Assembly: GCA_031276545.1 (NCBI GenBank)
Contig: JAISMW010000051.1
Coordinates: forward strand, 1-23,939
DNA from: Tannerellaceae bacterium
Lineage (GTDB): Bacteria; Bacteroidota; Bacteroidia; Bacteroidales; Tannerellaceae
Length of the DNA stretch: 23,939 bases
Direction: 5' to 3'
How positions within the stretch are numbered: the stretch's first letter is position 1; each line of letters starts with the position of its first letter. Below the pieces are notes generated by a model. It saw nothing but the letters and a program-made list of their open reading frames with translations, did no database searches and was not told the DNA's origin. The translations under genes were made by a program, and so were the position numbers. Shown here piece after piece: positions 9,120 to 17,725 of this stretch.

Positions 9120-9127
9120 TATCTTTG
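9120..9127 (+). promoter_or_regulatory. hflX -7 promoter box
   Basis: TATCTTTG matches the Bacteroidetes -7 consensus TAnnTTTG and lies 4 bp before the hflX ATG, so the message would be leaderless or nearly so. I see no TTTG -33 element at 19-21 bp upstream. The alternative is that translation starts slightly further downstream. Confidence 0.55.
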
Positions 9128-9131
9128 CCGC

Positions 9132-10349
9132 ATGAAAGAATTTATTATCAGCAAAGCAAATACCGAAAAGGCCGTACTGGTGGGAATCATCACTCCCGAA
9201 CAGAACGAACAGAAGGCGGGCGAATACCTGGACGAACTGGCTTTCCTGGCCGATACGGCAGGAGCCGAACCGGTGAAACGCTTCCTGCAGCGAATGACCG
9301 CGCCGCACCCCGTGACCTTTGTAGGCTCCGGCAAACTGCAGGAGATCAAGCAGTATGTAGAAGAAAACGAAACGGGACTGGTGATTTTCGACGACGAACT
9401 CTCCGCCAAACAACTCCGCAACATCGAGAAAGAGTTGCAGGTGATGATTCTCGACCGCACCGGACTGATCCTCGACATCTTCGCCCGCCGTGCACAAACG
9501 GCTCACGCCAAGACCCAAGTGGAGCTGGCACAATGCCGCTACATGCTGCCCCGCCTGGCACGCCTCTGGACCCACTTGGAACGTCAGCGCGGAGGCATCG
9601 GAATGCGCGGGCCGGGAGAAACCCAGATAGAAACAGACCGCCGCATCATTCTGTCGCGCATCGCCAAACTCAAACAGGACCTGCTGGAAATAGACCGTCA
9701 GAAGAGCCTCCAGCGCAAGAACCGCGGAAAAATGGTGCGCGTAGCCCTTGTAGGCTATACCAATGCAGGGAAATCAACCCTGATGAACCGCCTGAGCAAA
9801 AGCGACGTCTTTGCCGAAGACAAACTCTTTGCCACGCTCGATACCACCGTGCGGAAAGTAATCATCGAAAACCTTCCCTTCCTGCTGTCGGACACCGTAG
9901 GCTTCATCCGCAAACTCCCCACCGAGCTGGTGGAATCCTTCAAGTCCACCCTCGACGAAGTACGCGAAGCCGACCTGCTGCTACACGTAGTAGACATCTC
10001 TCACCCCGGCTTCGAAGAACAAATGGACACCGTCTGCCGCACCCTTTCGGACATAGACTGCAGCGACAAACCCCTGATTACGGTGTTCAACAAAATAGAC
10101 GCCTATACCTTTACCCCCAAGGAAGCCGACGACCTGACGCCCCCCACGCGCGAAAACATCGGCCCCGAAGAACTCCAGCGAACCTGGATGGGGAAGATGC
10201 AGGACGGCTGCCTCTTCGTCTCCGCCAGAGAAGGCCTCCAAATAGACAGCCTGAAGACGCTCCTGTACCGGAGAGTGAAGGAAATTCACGTCACCCGCTT
10301 CCCCTACAACGACTTCCTGTTTGAAACCGCCGACGGAGAAGACAACTGA
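9132..10349 (+). CDS. hflX: GTPase HflX
   Basis: A 405-aa ribosome-associated GTPase of the Obg-HflX class, which in other bacteria splits stalled or heat-damaged 70S ribosomes. The HflX N-domain spans about residues 1-195: FIISKANTEKAVLVG, then ELAFLADTAGAE, DRTGLILDIFARRAQTAHAK, and the signature GGIGMRGPGETQIETDRR. The G domain follows, with G1 GYTNAGKST (residues 208-216), G3 DTVGF (from residue 254) and G4 NKID (320-323). Length is normal and no key residue is missing. It is preceded by its own -7 box and followed by 88 bp with a new promoter, so it is probably monocistronic. Confidence 0.97.
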   Translation: MKEFIISKANTEKAVLVGIITPEQNEQKAGEYLDELAFLADTAGAEPVKRFLQRMTAPHPVTFVGSGKLQEIKQYVEENETGLVIFDDELSAKQLRNIEKELQVMILDRTGLILDIFARRAQTAHAKTQVELAQCRYMLPRLARLWTHLERQRGGIGMRGPGETQIETDRRIILSRIAKLKQDLLEIDRQKSLQRKNRGKMVRVALVGYTNAGKSTLMNRLSKSDVFAEDKLFATLDTTVRKVIIENLPFLLSDTVGFIRKLPTELVESFKSTLDEVREADLLLHVVDISHPGFEEQMDTVCRTLSDIDCSDKPLITVFNKIDAYTFTPKEADDLTPPTRENIGPEELQRTWMGKMQDGCLFVSAREGLQIDSLKTLLYRRVKEIHVTRFPYNDFLFETADGEDN

Positions 10350-10399
10350 AAAAAAAGAAGAAAAGCAGAAGAAATAGACGGGCGTATGATTAAAAACGC

Positions 10400-10407
10400 T
10401 ACTTTTG
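10400..10407 (+). promoter_or_regulatory. -7 promoter box for the FKBP pair
   Basis: TACTTTTG matches TAnnTTTG, 30 bp before the ATG at 10438. No clear TTTG -33 element is present. The gap from hflX is A-rich and holds no terminator hairpin I can see, so read-through from hflX is possible as well. Confidence 0.5.
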
Positions 10408-10437
10408 TGCCTCATAAACAGTTGACGTAAAAAACGA

Positions 10438-11028
10438 ATGGATAAAATCAGCTACGCGCTTGGCCTGAGCATCGGCAATAACTTTCGCAGTTCGGGCATT
10501 CACAACCTTCAGATGAACGACTTTATAAAAGGAATAGAAGATGTCTTCGCAAACGCCAAACCGGACATCAGCTACAATGAAGCAAAGCAAATCATCAATG
10601 ATTATTTCGGAAAACTTCAGCAGGAACAAGGCGAAATAAACCGGAAAGCCGGCCTGGAGTTCCTGGAAATCAACCGGCACAAAGCCGGCGTAACCGAACT
10701 TCCCAGCGGCCTGCAATACCAAATACTCAAACAAGGCGACGGCCCGTCGCCCTCGGCCTCCGACAAAGTAAAATGCCATTACCACGGTACCCTTATCAAC
10801 GGCGCCGTGTTCGACAGCTCCATAGAACGCGGAGAGCCGGCCGTGTTCGGCGTCTCCCAGGTAATCCCCGGATGGACGGAAGCCCTGCAGCGAATGACCG
10901 CAGGCTCGACATGGAGACTCTTCATCCCCCCCGCTCTGGCCTACGGCAGCCAGGGAGCCGGCGAACATATCGCTCCGCACAGCACCCTGGTATTCGACGT
11001 GGAATTGCTGAGCATAGTGAAACAGTAG
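10438..11028 (+). CDS. FKBP-type peptidyl-prolyl cis-trans isomerase, cytoplasmic form
   Basis: A 196-aa protein with an N-terminal helical dimerisation region of the FKBP_N type (KISYALGLSIGNNFRSSGI) and a C-terminal FKBP_C domain from about residue 105. Domain signatures are VKCHYHGTLINGAVFDSS, GEPAVFGVSQVIPGW and LAYGSQGAG, with the Tyr, Phe-Asp, Val-Ile, Trp and Tyr positions that line the active pocket. It should catalyse prolyl isomerisation or act as a chaperone. Unlike the gene 31 bp downstream it has no signal peptide, which suggests a cytoplasmic location. The pair look like a duplication whose copies went to different compartments. Confidence 0.94.
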   Translation: MDKISYALGLSIGNNFRSSGIHNLQMNDFIKGIEDVFANAKPDISYNEAKQIINDYFGKLQQEQGEINRKAGLEFLEINRHKAGVTELPSGLQYQILKQGDGPSPSASDKVKCHYHGTLINGAVFDSSIERGEPAVFGVSQVIPGWTEALQRMTAGSTWRLFIPPALAYGSQGAGEHIAPHSTLVFDVELLSIVKQ

Positions 11029-11059
11029 AAACAATAGAAACAATAAATGATAAGAACAA

Positions 11060-11767
11060 ATGAAAAAGATTAATGTATTAGTAGCCGCTGTAATTACAGC
11101 CATGGGTGTATCCGCCTCTTCCTGCGACTCCGTCAAAAGCGCCAAACTGCACAGCGGTGTAGACAGCGCCAGTTATGCCATCGGTCTGGTAAACGGTTTC
11201 AGCTTCAAGCAAAACCTGGGCACCTTCCCCGGCGAGCCTGTGAATATCGACATACTGATTGCCGGCCTGGCAACCGGCCTCAAAGGCGATACCGCAAGCC
11301 AGAAAATGACCTCGGAAGAAGCACAGGCCTACATCCAGGAATATTTCCAGAGAGCCCAGGCACAAGAAGCCGAAAAGACCAAGCTGGAAGGCGAGAAATT
11401 CCTGGAAGAAAATAAAACGAAAAGCGGCGTTATCGTAACCGAAAGCGGCCTGCAGTACGAAGTAATAACCGAAGGCGCCGGCGAGAAACCTGCCGAAACC
11501 GATCAGGTAAAAGTACACTATACCGGCTCGCTGCTCGACGGCACCGTATTCGACAGCTCCGTACAGCGCGGAGAACCGGCCGTGTTCGGCGTCAATCAGG
11601 TAATCAAGGGATGGACGGAAGGCCTGCAGATTATGCCGGTAGGCTCCAAGTACATCTTCTGGATACCATCCGAACTGGCTTACGGTGAAAACGGCGCAGG
11701 GCGCGACATCAAGCCGAACAGTCTGCTGAAATTTGAAGTAGAACTGCTTGAAATCGTAAAACCGTAA
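11060..11767 (+). CDS. FKBP-type peptidyl-prolyl cis-trans isomerase, probable lipoprotein
   Basis: A 235-aa paralogue of the preceding gene. It starts MKKINVLVAAVITAMGVSASSC; the Cys at residue 22 lies in an ASSC lipobox-like motif, so lipidation and export to the envelope are likely. The FKBP_N helical region follows (SASYAIGLVNGFSFKQ), and the FKBP_C domain starts at about residue 148: VKVHYTGSLLDGTVFDSS, GEPAVFGVNQVIKGW, LAYGENGAG. Pocket residues are intact. It is co-transcribed with the upstream gene (31-bp gap) and closed by a strong hairpin terminator. Confidence 0.94.
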   Translation: MKKINVLVAAVITAMGVSASSCDSVKSAKLHSGVDSASYAIGLVNGFSFKQNLGTFPGEPVNIDILIAGLATGLKGDTASQKMTSEEAQAYIQEYFQRAQAQEAEKTKLEGEKFLEENKTKSGVIVTESGLQYEVITEGAGEKPAETDQVKVHYTGSLLDGTVFDSSVQRGEPAVFGVNQVIKGWTEGLQIMPVGSKYIFWIPSELAYGENGAGRDIKPNSLLKFEVELLEIVKP

Positions 11768-11790
11768 GTTGCATCGGCAACAACCTTTTT

Positions 11791-11838
11791 AAAAGCAAGA
11801 GAAATGGCTTCAATACACCGTTTCTCTTGCTTTTATTA
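11791..11838 (+). terminator. Intrinsic terminator after the FKBP operon
   Basis: AAAAGCAAGAGAAA (11791-11804) and TTTCTCTTGCTTTT (11821-11834) form a perfect 14-bp stem with a 16-nt loop, ending in a T-rich stretch. The A-rich 5' arm preceded by CTTTTT means it could also work leftward. Confidence 0.9.
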
Positions 11839-11890
11839 TTTACTACACGATATTTTTCTTCCATTATGATACATAACTCAAAAAAATATA

Positions 11891-11898
11891 TACTTTTG
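11891..11898 (+). promoter_or_regulatory. -7 promoter box for the Lrp operon
   Basis: TACTTTTG matches TAnnTTTG, 45 bp before the regulator's ATG. An AAAGGAG motif occurs at 11914-11920 but sits 23 bp from the ATG, too far to act as a normal ribosome-binding site. Confidence 0.5.
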
Positions 11899-11943
11899 GT
11901 CTATGTTAAGAACAAAGGAGTTAAATCATAAACAACTTTCAAA

Positions 11944-12402
11944 ATGGACAAAATAGATAAATTAGACAGGCAGATCTTAAGCATCATCTCCAGGAACGCC
12001 CGCGTTCCGTTCAAAGACGTAGCCGAAGAATGCGGCGTTTCCCGTGCAGCCATCCATCAGCGGGTTCAAAGGATGATCGATATGAAAGTGATTACCGGCT
12101 CCGGCTATCACGTCAATCCCAAAAGTTTAGGACTCAATACGTGCACCTACATCGGTGTAAAACTGGAAAAAGGCTCTATGTACAAAGATGTAGTACCCGA
12201 ATTTGAAAAGATCCCCGAAATAGTGGAATGTCATTTTACGACCGGCCCCTACACAATGCTCATCAAGCTCTATGCCACCGACAACGAACATCTGATGGCC
12301 CTGCTCAATTCGCGCATACAGGAAATACCGGGCGTAATGGCCACCGAAACGCTGATATCCCTGCGCCAGAGCGTAAAACGCGAAATGGCCATCTTCTTTT
12401 AG
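11944..12402 (+). CDS. Lrp/AsnC-family transcriptional regulator
   Basis: A 152-aa protein. Residues about 4-60 are the winged helix-turn-helix (KLDRQILSIISRNARVPFKD, then VSRAAIHQRVQRMIDMKVIT), and residues about 70-145 are the RAM effector-binding and oligomerisation domain (YIGVKLEKGS, HFTTGPYTMLIKLYA). Such proteins bind DNA as octamers or similar and often sense amino acids. It has its own promoter and is separated from the protease gene by only 15 bp, or 60 bp if the alternative start is used. A role in regulating its neighbours or itself is possible but not shown. Confidence 0.93.
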   Translation: MDKIDKLDRQILSIISRNARVPFKDVAEECGVSRAAIHQRVQRMIDMKVITGSGYHVNPKSLGLNTCTYIGVKLEKGSMYKDVVPEFEKIPEIVECHFTTGPYTMLIKLYATDNEHLMALLNSRIQEIPGVMATETLISLRQSVKREMAIFF

Positions 12403-12417
12403 CAAAACCCTGCACAC

Positions 12418-13785
12418 TTGGACATCACACCCCACATACGCTCATGCCTGCTGACTGCATGTATGTTGCTGTCTTTCGGAATGCTTAACGGCGAAAATTT
12501 CTGCTTTCGCGTATATCTGAAAGACAAAGGGCTTTCCGGTTATTCGACAGATAACCCGGAATTTTTTTTGTCGCAGGCAGCCATCAGCCGCCGCCAAAAG
12601 GAATCCATCCCCGTAGACACATCCGATTTACCCATAGCCCGCTCCTATCTGGATACGCTGAACATACTGGGAGCAAAGCCCGTCGTAACAAGCAAATGGT
12701 TCTCCACCGTAGTCGTGGAATGTAAAGACAGCACAACGGCCGGGCTACTGGAAACACTCTCCATCGTAGACTCCGTAAAATGCGTATGGAAAGGAATCCG
12801 TCACACACCGTCCGGCCTATGCCGGGACACCTCGCGCCTCTTCCCTGAAGACCTGCCGCAGCACACCGTCTACGGATATGCGGACACACAGATCAATATG
12901 CTGCACGGCGCCCCCCTGCACGAAGAAGGATACCGGGGAAAAGGAATGAAGGTAGCCGTCATCGACGCCGGCTTTATGAACGCCGACCGGATGGCCGTAT
13001 TCGACTCTCTCCGCCTGGAAGGAACCTACAACGCCGTATCCCCCGGAGAAAGCGTATTCCTGGACGACGAACACGGCACCAAAGTACTATCGTGCCTGGC
13101 CGCCAATGCACCGGGAGTGATGGTAGGCACAGCGCCGGAAGCCTCGTACTGGCTCATCAAAAGCGAAGACGGCAGCTCGGAATACCCGATTGAAGAAGAT
13201 TACTGGACGGCAGCCGTAGAGTTTGCCGACAGCGCAGGAGTGCAGGTGATTTCCTCGTCGCTGGGATACTATGCTTTCGACGACTGTACACTGAGCTATC
13301 ATCCCTCCATGCTCGACGGAAAGACCGCCTTCATCAGCCGGGCAGCCCAAAAGGCAGCCTCGAAAGGGCTGCTGCTGTTTATCAGTGCGGGAAATGAAGG
13401 CAACGGAAGCTGGAAGACGCTCACCTTCCCCTCGGATGCTCCCCATGTGCTGACCGTAGGCTCCATCACCCAAAACAAAGAAAAAAGTACGTTCAGCTCG
13501 GCCGGTTTTACGGCCGATGCCCGCGTAAAGCCGGACGTGGTAGCCCTGGGCACCAACTGCGCGGTGATCGACAGCAGCGGAAGCATCCGCTATGCAAGCG
13601 GCACGTCTTTCTCTACACCCACCGTAGCGGGACTGGGCATTTGCCTCTGGCAGGCGCTGCCGCAACTGAACAATCTGGAAATCATCGACCGGATACGGCG
13701 CTCCTCCTCCCATTATGCCCGGCCGGACGCCGAACTGGGCTACGGCATTCCCAACCTGTATAACGCATTAAGAAATGAACCCTGA
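12418..13785 (+). CDS. Subtilisin-like (S8) serine protease, exported
   Basis: A 455-aa S8 protease. The catalytic triad is visible: Asp183 in VAVIDAGF, His219 in DDEHGTKV and Ser397 in SGTSFSTP; Asn326 in SAGNEGN supplies the oxyanion hole. A prodomain-like region of about 140 residues precedes the catalytic domain (FRVYLKDKGLSGYSTDNPEF). The start is uncertain. TTG at 12418 gives a convincing signal peptide (RSCLLTACMLLSFGMLNGE), whereas the first in-frame ATG at 12463 leaves a very short hydrophobic stretch. The gene overlaps xseA by 11 bp, so the two are translationally linked. Substrate unknown. Confidence 0.92.
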   Translation: MDITPHIRSCLLTACMLLSFGMLNGENFCFRVYLKDKGLSGYSTDNPEFFLSQAAISRRQKESIPVDTSDLPIARSYLDTLNILGAKPVVTSKWFSTVVVECKDSTTAGLLETLSIVDSVKCVWKGIRHTPSGLCRDTSRLFPEDLPQHTVYGYADTQINMLHGAPLHEEGYRGKGMKVAVIDAGFMNADRMAVFDSLRLEGTYNAVSPGESVFLDDEHGTKVLSCLAANAPGVMVGTAPEASYWLIKSEDGSSEYPIEEDYWTAAVEFADSAGVQVISSSLGYYAFDDCTLSYHPSMLDGKTAFISRAAQKAASKGLLLFISAGNEGNGSWKTLTFPSDAPHVLTVGSITQNKEKSTFSSAGFTADARVKPDVVALGTNCAVIDSSGSIRYASGTSFSTPTVAGLGICLWQALPQLNNLEIIDRIRRSSSHYARPDAELGYGIPNLYNALRNEP

Positions 13786-15046
13786 CCGGCGGGAAGAGTT
13801 TTCACTGTCCGAACTCGGCAACCGGATAAAAGGCGCTGTCCGCAACGCTTTTGCCGATACATACTGGGTTCGTGCGGAGATGAGCGATGTGCGCAGCCAT
13901 GTGTCCGGGCATTGCTATCTGGAGTTTGTCGAAAAGCATCTCCTCTCCGGCCTGCTGGTGGCGAAGATGCGCGCTTCCATCTGGGCAAAAACCTTCTGTC
14001 TGCTGAAACCTTATTTTGAAAAGGAAACCGGACAAGCCTTCACTTCGGGATTGAAAGTGCTGGTAAAGGTCTCCGTAGAATACCACGAGCTGTACGGCTT
14101 CAGCCTGAATGTACTCGACATCGACCCTGCGTACACGGTGGGAGATATGGTTCGCAAACGGATGGAGATAATCCGGCGCCTGAAAGAGGAAGGAGTCTTT
14201 ACCTTAAATAAAGAATTGCCCTTCCCGGTACTTCCCAAACGGATTGCGGTCGTCACCTCGCCGACGGCAGCCGGCTACGAAGACTTTGTAAACCAGTTGA
14301 CGGGAAATAAATCCGGATATACCTTTTACCTCAAACTCTTTCCGGCCATCATGCAGGGAGAGAAAACAGAGTCCTCCGTGATTGCCGCCTTAGACCGCAT
14401 CTTCCACCATGTGGATTGCTTCGACCTGGTTGTCATCATCCGCGGAGGAGGAGCCACCTCCGAACTGAACAGTTTCGATTCCTACCTGCTGGCGGCCAGT
14501 TGCGCACAGTTCCCGTTGCCTGTCGTCACCGGTATCGGACATGAGCGCGACGATACGGTACTCGACCTTGTAGCGCATACCCGCATGAAAACCCCCACGG
14601 CCGTGGCCGAATGTCTGATTGGCGCAATGGACGAGGCCGCCGGCGAATTAGGCCGCCTGCAGCACCGTCTGCTGACCTTCGTCACAGAACGCCTGCTTCG
14701 CGAAAAGAACGGATTGCAAATGCTGGGCAATCGCTTGCCACTTGCCGTCTCCCATCTGCTGAATACGCACGGCAACCTGCTGCTGGCGCTCCGGACAGAC
14801 CTGAAACGAAGCGTTCAGGTGCAAACGACCGGAAAAAATCACTTCCTGAAACTCACCGAACAGTTCATCTCCATGGCCTCTCCGGAGTACGTCCTGAAAA
14901 AAGGATACAGCCTGACTCTGAAAAACGGAAAAATCGTCAAGCAGGCCGCCTCCATCACTTCCGGCGACGAAATCATCACACGCTTCACCGACGGAGAGGT
15001 AAGAAGCACGGTTCAAAATACCACCGTTCACTCCGACTCCGAATAG
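13775..15046 (+). CDS. xseA: Exodeoxyribonuclease VII large subunit
   Basis: A 423-aa XseA, slightly shorter than the E. coli protein. It has the N-terminal OB-fold (YWVRAEMSDVRSHVSGHCYL), the catalytic region (LVVIIRGGGATSELNSFDS, then VTGIGHERDDTVLDLVAHTR and KTPTAVAE), a helical segment and the characteristic C-terminal motif YVLKKGYSLTLKNGKIV. It degrades single-stranded DNA together with small subunits encoded by xseB. No xseB-like ORF follows: the next 100 bp lead directly into a response regulator with its own promoter. The start overlaps the end of the protease gene. Confidence 0.96.
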   Translation: MNPDRREEFSLSELGNRIKGAVRNAFADTYWVRAEMSDVRSHVSGHCYLEFVEKHLLSGLLVAKMRASIWAKTFCLLKPYFEKETGQAFTSGLKVLVKVSVEYHELYGFSLNVLDIDPAYTVGDMVRKRMEIIRRLKEEGVFTLNKELPFPVLPKRIAVVTSPTAAGYEDFVNQLTGNKSGYTFYLKLFPAIMQGEKTESSVIAALDRIFHHVDCFDLVVIIRGGGATSELNSFDSYLLAASCAQFPLPVVTGIGHERDDTVLDLVAHTRMKTPTAVAECLIGAMDEAAGELGRLQHRLLTFVTERLLREKNGLQMLGNRLPLAVSHLLNTHGNLLLALRTDLKRSVQVQTTGKNHFLKLTEQFISMASPEYVLKKGYSLTLKNGKIVKQAASITSGDEIITRFTDGEVRSTVQNTTVHSDSE

Positions 15047-15088
15047 CTTTGCCTTCGCAATGGTTTCCATACCGTTACCCGTTTATAC

Positions 15089-15121
15089 TTTTCTTCGCGG
15101 CAAAGATTTTCTGTAAATTTG
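15089..15121 (+). promoter_or_regulatory. Promoter of the two-component operon
   Basis: TAAATTTG at 15114-15121 is a full match to the -7 consensus, with TTTT at 15089-15092 placed 21 bp upstream as an imperfect -33 element (consensus TTTG). It lies 25 bp before the response-regulator ATG, so this block has its own promoter and is not simply part of the xseA operon. Confidence 0.6.
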
Positions 15122-15146
15122 TGTATTCAAAAAAAATCATAACTCC

Positions 15147-15821
15147 ATGAAAATTCTGATTATCGAAGACGAATTTCCGCTGCTGAAAACAATCGAAGAC
15201 TTTTTGCTGTCGGAACAATACCTCGTGGAAAAAGCCGCCGACTATTATTCCGCTGTGGAAAAAACAATGATTTACGATTACGACTGCATCCTGCTGGATA
15301 TTTCATTGCCCGGCGGTAGCGGATTGAAAATTCTCGAAAAAATGAAGAAAGAAGGGAAAACCGGCAACATCATCATTATTTCTGCTAAAAATTCACTCGA
15401 AGACAAAATCCTGGGACTGGATTTAGGCGCCGACGACTATCTGACAAAACCTTTTCATCTGTCGGAACTTCATGCCCGAATCAAAGCCGTTTTGCGGCGC
15501 AAACAGATGGATGGCAAACAAATTTTGCCGCTGGGTAACTTGTCCGTCGATTTTTTGCAGCGACAGGTCTTTGTGGAAAACAAACTGCTTAAACTCAACC
15601 GGAAGGAATTTGATATGCTGACCTTTTTCGCAATCAACAAAAACCGTTTGATAACGAAAGAAATGCTGGCAGAACATGTGTGGGGCGATAATATAGATCT
15701 GGCGGATAATTTTGACTTTGTGTATTCGCAGGTGAAGAATTTGCGAAAAAAATTAAAAGACAGCGGATCGGAAGTAATGATAGAAAATATTTACGGAATC
15801 GGTTATAAGATGACGGTATGA
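15147..15821 (+). CDS. OmpR-family response regulator
   Basis: A 224-aa regulator. The receiver domain covers residues 1-115, with the acidic pair Glu7-Asp8, phospho-acceptor Asp51 in LLDISLPGG and conserved Lys101 in YLTKPFH. The C-terminal winged helix covers about 130-224 (LNRKEFDMLTFFAINKNR, FVYSQVKNLRKKL, IENIYGIGYKM). It should activate or repress transcription when phosphorylated by the kinase encoded next to it, whose ATG overlaps its stop (ATGA). Codon use appears more AT-rich than in xseA upstream. Confidence 0.96.
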   Translation: MKILIIEDEFPLLKTIEDFLLSEQYLVEKAADYYSAVEKTMIYDYDCILLDISLPGGSGLKILEKMKKEGKTGNIIIISAKNSLEDKILGLDLGADDYLTKPFHLSELHARIKAVLRRKQMDGKQILPLGNLSVDFLQRQVFVENKLLKLNRKEFDMLTFFAINKNRLITKEMLAEHVWGDNIDLADNFDFVYSQVKNLRKKLKDSGSEVMIENIYGIGYKMTV

Positions 15822-17083
15822 AGCTAATCGATCATTTGATATTGCGGATAAGCATTGCCTTTACGATTGTGATAGCGTTTTGGTCGGCTATTTATTTCTT
15901 TTTGCAAATGAAGGAAATAAACGACGGAAACGATGAAGGCTTAACCAATCTGAAACAGGAATTTATCGCCAAAGCCAACAGCATAGCCGGTTTTGTGGAA
16001 AATCTGGAAAAATACAATCCGCTGAATATTATTATACAGGAAATCCCGCAGGCAGAAGCGGAAGGCATTGTAGAAAATTTTGCGACTGCGCGCGTCTATT
16101 TTGCGACCGAACTGGAAAAAGAAGAAGTCCGGATGCTTACGACCTCCTTCCGTTGCGAACAGAACGGGAAATACTATCGCCTGCAATTTTTTACATCCAC
16201 CGTCGAAAGCGACGATTTGATCAAAAACATGCTTTACCTCCTGGCGGGACTTTGGATCACTATTTCGCTTACCGCATTTATTGTAGGAAAAAGAATCATT
16301 GCCGGAGCCAACAGACCGTTTTACAGACTGCTGGATGAACTTAAAAAATTCCGCCTGGACAATCGCTCCATGATTGATTTGGAGGAAACAAACATCAAAG
16401 AATACCGGCAGTTGAACGAATCGGTAAAAAAACTGCTTGAGAAAAACATCCGGATATTTACCGAGCAGAAAATATTCATAGAAAACACGTCACATGAATT
16501 GCAAACTCCGCTGGCTATTGTGATTGCCAAATTGGAAATGCTGCTCGAAAAGTACCGAGACGATGCATATCATACGGAAGAAACAGTCCGCATCCTGCAC
16601 ATTCTCGGCAGGATGAAGCGGCTGAACAGCAATCTGCTGCTACTCTCAAAAATCCGGAACAATCAATTTCTCCACACTTCGCCGGTCAATTTGCGCGAGG
16701 TTTCGGAAGCGGTATTGGCTGAATTTGAAGACCTGATTGCATACAAGGAAATTACCCTGGAAAAAGAAGGAACAGCCTCGCCGATATGTCGCATGAACGA
16801 AGACCTGGCACATATTCTGCTTACCAATCTGATAAAAAACGCCGTAGCCCATAACCGGCAAAACGGGGAAATCATCATTCGCTACGCTTCCGATCGCATG
16901 GTGATTGCCAACAGCGGAAATGAAGCCGCCCGCCATGTGTTCGACCGTTATCAGCACGATGTATCCAGCGAAAAATCTTCGGGATTAGGACTTTCCATCG
17001 TCCAATCCATTGCCGGACTGTACCGGATGGAGATAACGTACCATTACGGGGAGATGCATGTTTTCACGCTTAAAATTCCCTGA
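15818..17083 (+). CDS. Sensor histidine kinase
   Basis: A 421-aa inner-membrane kinase. Transmembrane segments lie at about residues 8-30 and 138-158, enclosing a sensor region of about 105 residues with no domain I recognise. After a linker come the H box (ENTSHELQTPLAIV, His226), N box (LLTNLIKNAVAHN), a reduced G1 (IANSGN) and G2 (SSGLGLSIVQSIAG). All catalytic elements are present. It pairs with the overlapping response-regulator gene. The two secreted PepSY-like proteins downstream may be targets or accessory factors of the pathway. Confidence 0.95.
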   Translation: MKLIDHLILRISIAFTIVIAFWSAIYFFLQMKEINDGNDEGLTNLKQEFIAKANSIAGFVENLEKYNPLNIIIQEIPQAEAEGIVENFATARVYFATELEKEEVRMLTTSFRCEQNGKYYRLQFFTSTVESDDLIKNMLYLLAGLWITISLTAFIVGKRIIAGANRPFYRLLDELKKFRLDNRSMIDLEETNIKEYRQLNESVKKLLEKNIRIFTEQKIFIENTSHELQTPLAIVIAKLEMLLEKYRDDAYHTEETVRILHILGRMKRLNSNLLLLSKIRNNQFLHTSPVNLREVSEAVLAEFEDLIAYKEITLEKEGTASPICRMNEDLAHILLTNLIKNAVAHNRQNGEIIIRYASDRMVIANSGNEAARHVFDRYQHDVSSEKSSGLGLSIVQSIAGLYRMEITYHYGEMHVFTLKIP

Positions 17084-17180
17084 ATGAGGTTGCCGATTTA
17101 AATCTTCCTGTTTTTCCCAATTCTTTCCAGAATCACATTCCAGCTTTGTGTTCACATTCAATCATCACTATTAAAAAAAC

Positions 17181-17187
17181 AGGAGGT
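17181..17187 (+). promoter_or_regulatory. Unusually strong Shine-Dalgarno site
   Basis: AGGAGGT lies 4 bp before the ATG at 17192. Good Shine-Dalgarno sites are uncommon in Bacteroidetes and none of the other genes here has one at normal spacing. It fixes the start of the first PepSY-like gene and suggests strong expression or a foreign origin. Confidence 0.6.
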
Positions 17188-17191
17188 CAAA

Positions 17192-17707
17192 ATGAAATTA
17201 TTAAAAATCGCAACGGTCATTACCCATTTGTTTTTCATGCAGCAGCTCGCTGCTCAAGCTCCGGCAGTCTCAACGCAATATTCCGGTGAAGAAATTGCCC
17301 GGATGCTCAAAGCGTATACAGCTTCCCATTCCAGGGATATTATTCCGTCAACCACGCTTCAGCAAAAACTTCAAGCCGATTTTCCCCGTGCCCGCGATAT
17401 AGAATGGGAAACGGACGGGAACGTGTACGAAGCGGAATTTGAGATAAGGTTCCGGGATTGCAAAGCGTACTACGACGAAAAAGCCAATTTGCTGATGACG
17501 GTTCAGGAAATCTATGCATCCGAATTGCCGGCCATCGTTAAAAACGCCGCTGAAAGCAAGTATCCCCAACACCGCTTTGAAGACATGGACAAAATACAGC
17601 GCGGCTCGGAGGTTTTTTACGAAATTGAGATGGAACAGGGGGAGAGAGAAATCAAACTGCTCGTGAAAAACGACGGCGCCATTCTGCAGGAAAGGACAGA
17701 TTATTAA
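17192..17707 (+). CDS. Secreted PepSY-like protein
   Basis: A 171-aa protein with a signal peptide (about residues 1-21, MKLLKIATVITHLFFMQQLA, then AQ). The mature part resembles the PepSY-like family (Pfam PepSY_like/DUF2874): LQQKLQADFPRARDIEWET, a beta region (VYEAEFEIRF, KAYYDEKANLLMT) and a second half in the same order (ESKYPQHRFEDMDKIQRGSE, FYEIEMEQGE, IKLLVKNDGAIL). It therefore seems to hold two half-repeats. It is likely periplasmic; the function of such proteins is not well known. It lies 108 bp after the kinase, and CAGCTTTG at about 17141-17149 is a near -7 match. Confidence 0.75.
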   Translation: MKLLKIATVITHLFFMQQLAAQAPAVSTQYSGEEIARMLKAYTASHSRDIIPSTTLQQKLQADFPRARDIEWETDGNVYEAEFEIRFRDCKAYYDEKANLLMTVQEIYASELPAIVKNAAESKYPQHRFEDMDKIQRGSEVFYEIEMEQGEREIKLLVKNDGAILQERTDY

Positions 17708-17725
17708 CCCATCAAAAAAAATAAA

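Larger units (their letters stand above)
8516..9131. other. Divergent intergenic region of 616 bp
   Basis: This separates the leftward outer-membrane genes from rightward hflX. 8538-8773 holds nothing I can name and is AT-rich toward its right end. 8774-8925 is a 22-bp palindromic repeat. 8926-9036 is featureless apart from a small dyad, CTTCC with GGAAG, near 9011-9028. 9037-9090 is a strong hairpin that would terminate leftward transcription. The hflX -7 box is at 9120-9127. Short ORFs of 62-66 codons here lack family features and run through the repeats. Confidence 0.7.

Noticed and set aside
9125..10324. A 399-codon frame overlapping hflX in another phase
   Set aside because: hflX has all GTPase motifs in the other phase; this one is rich in Arg and Pro as expected of an out-of-frame reading.
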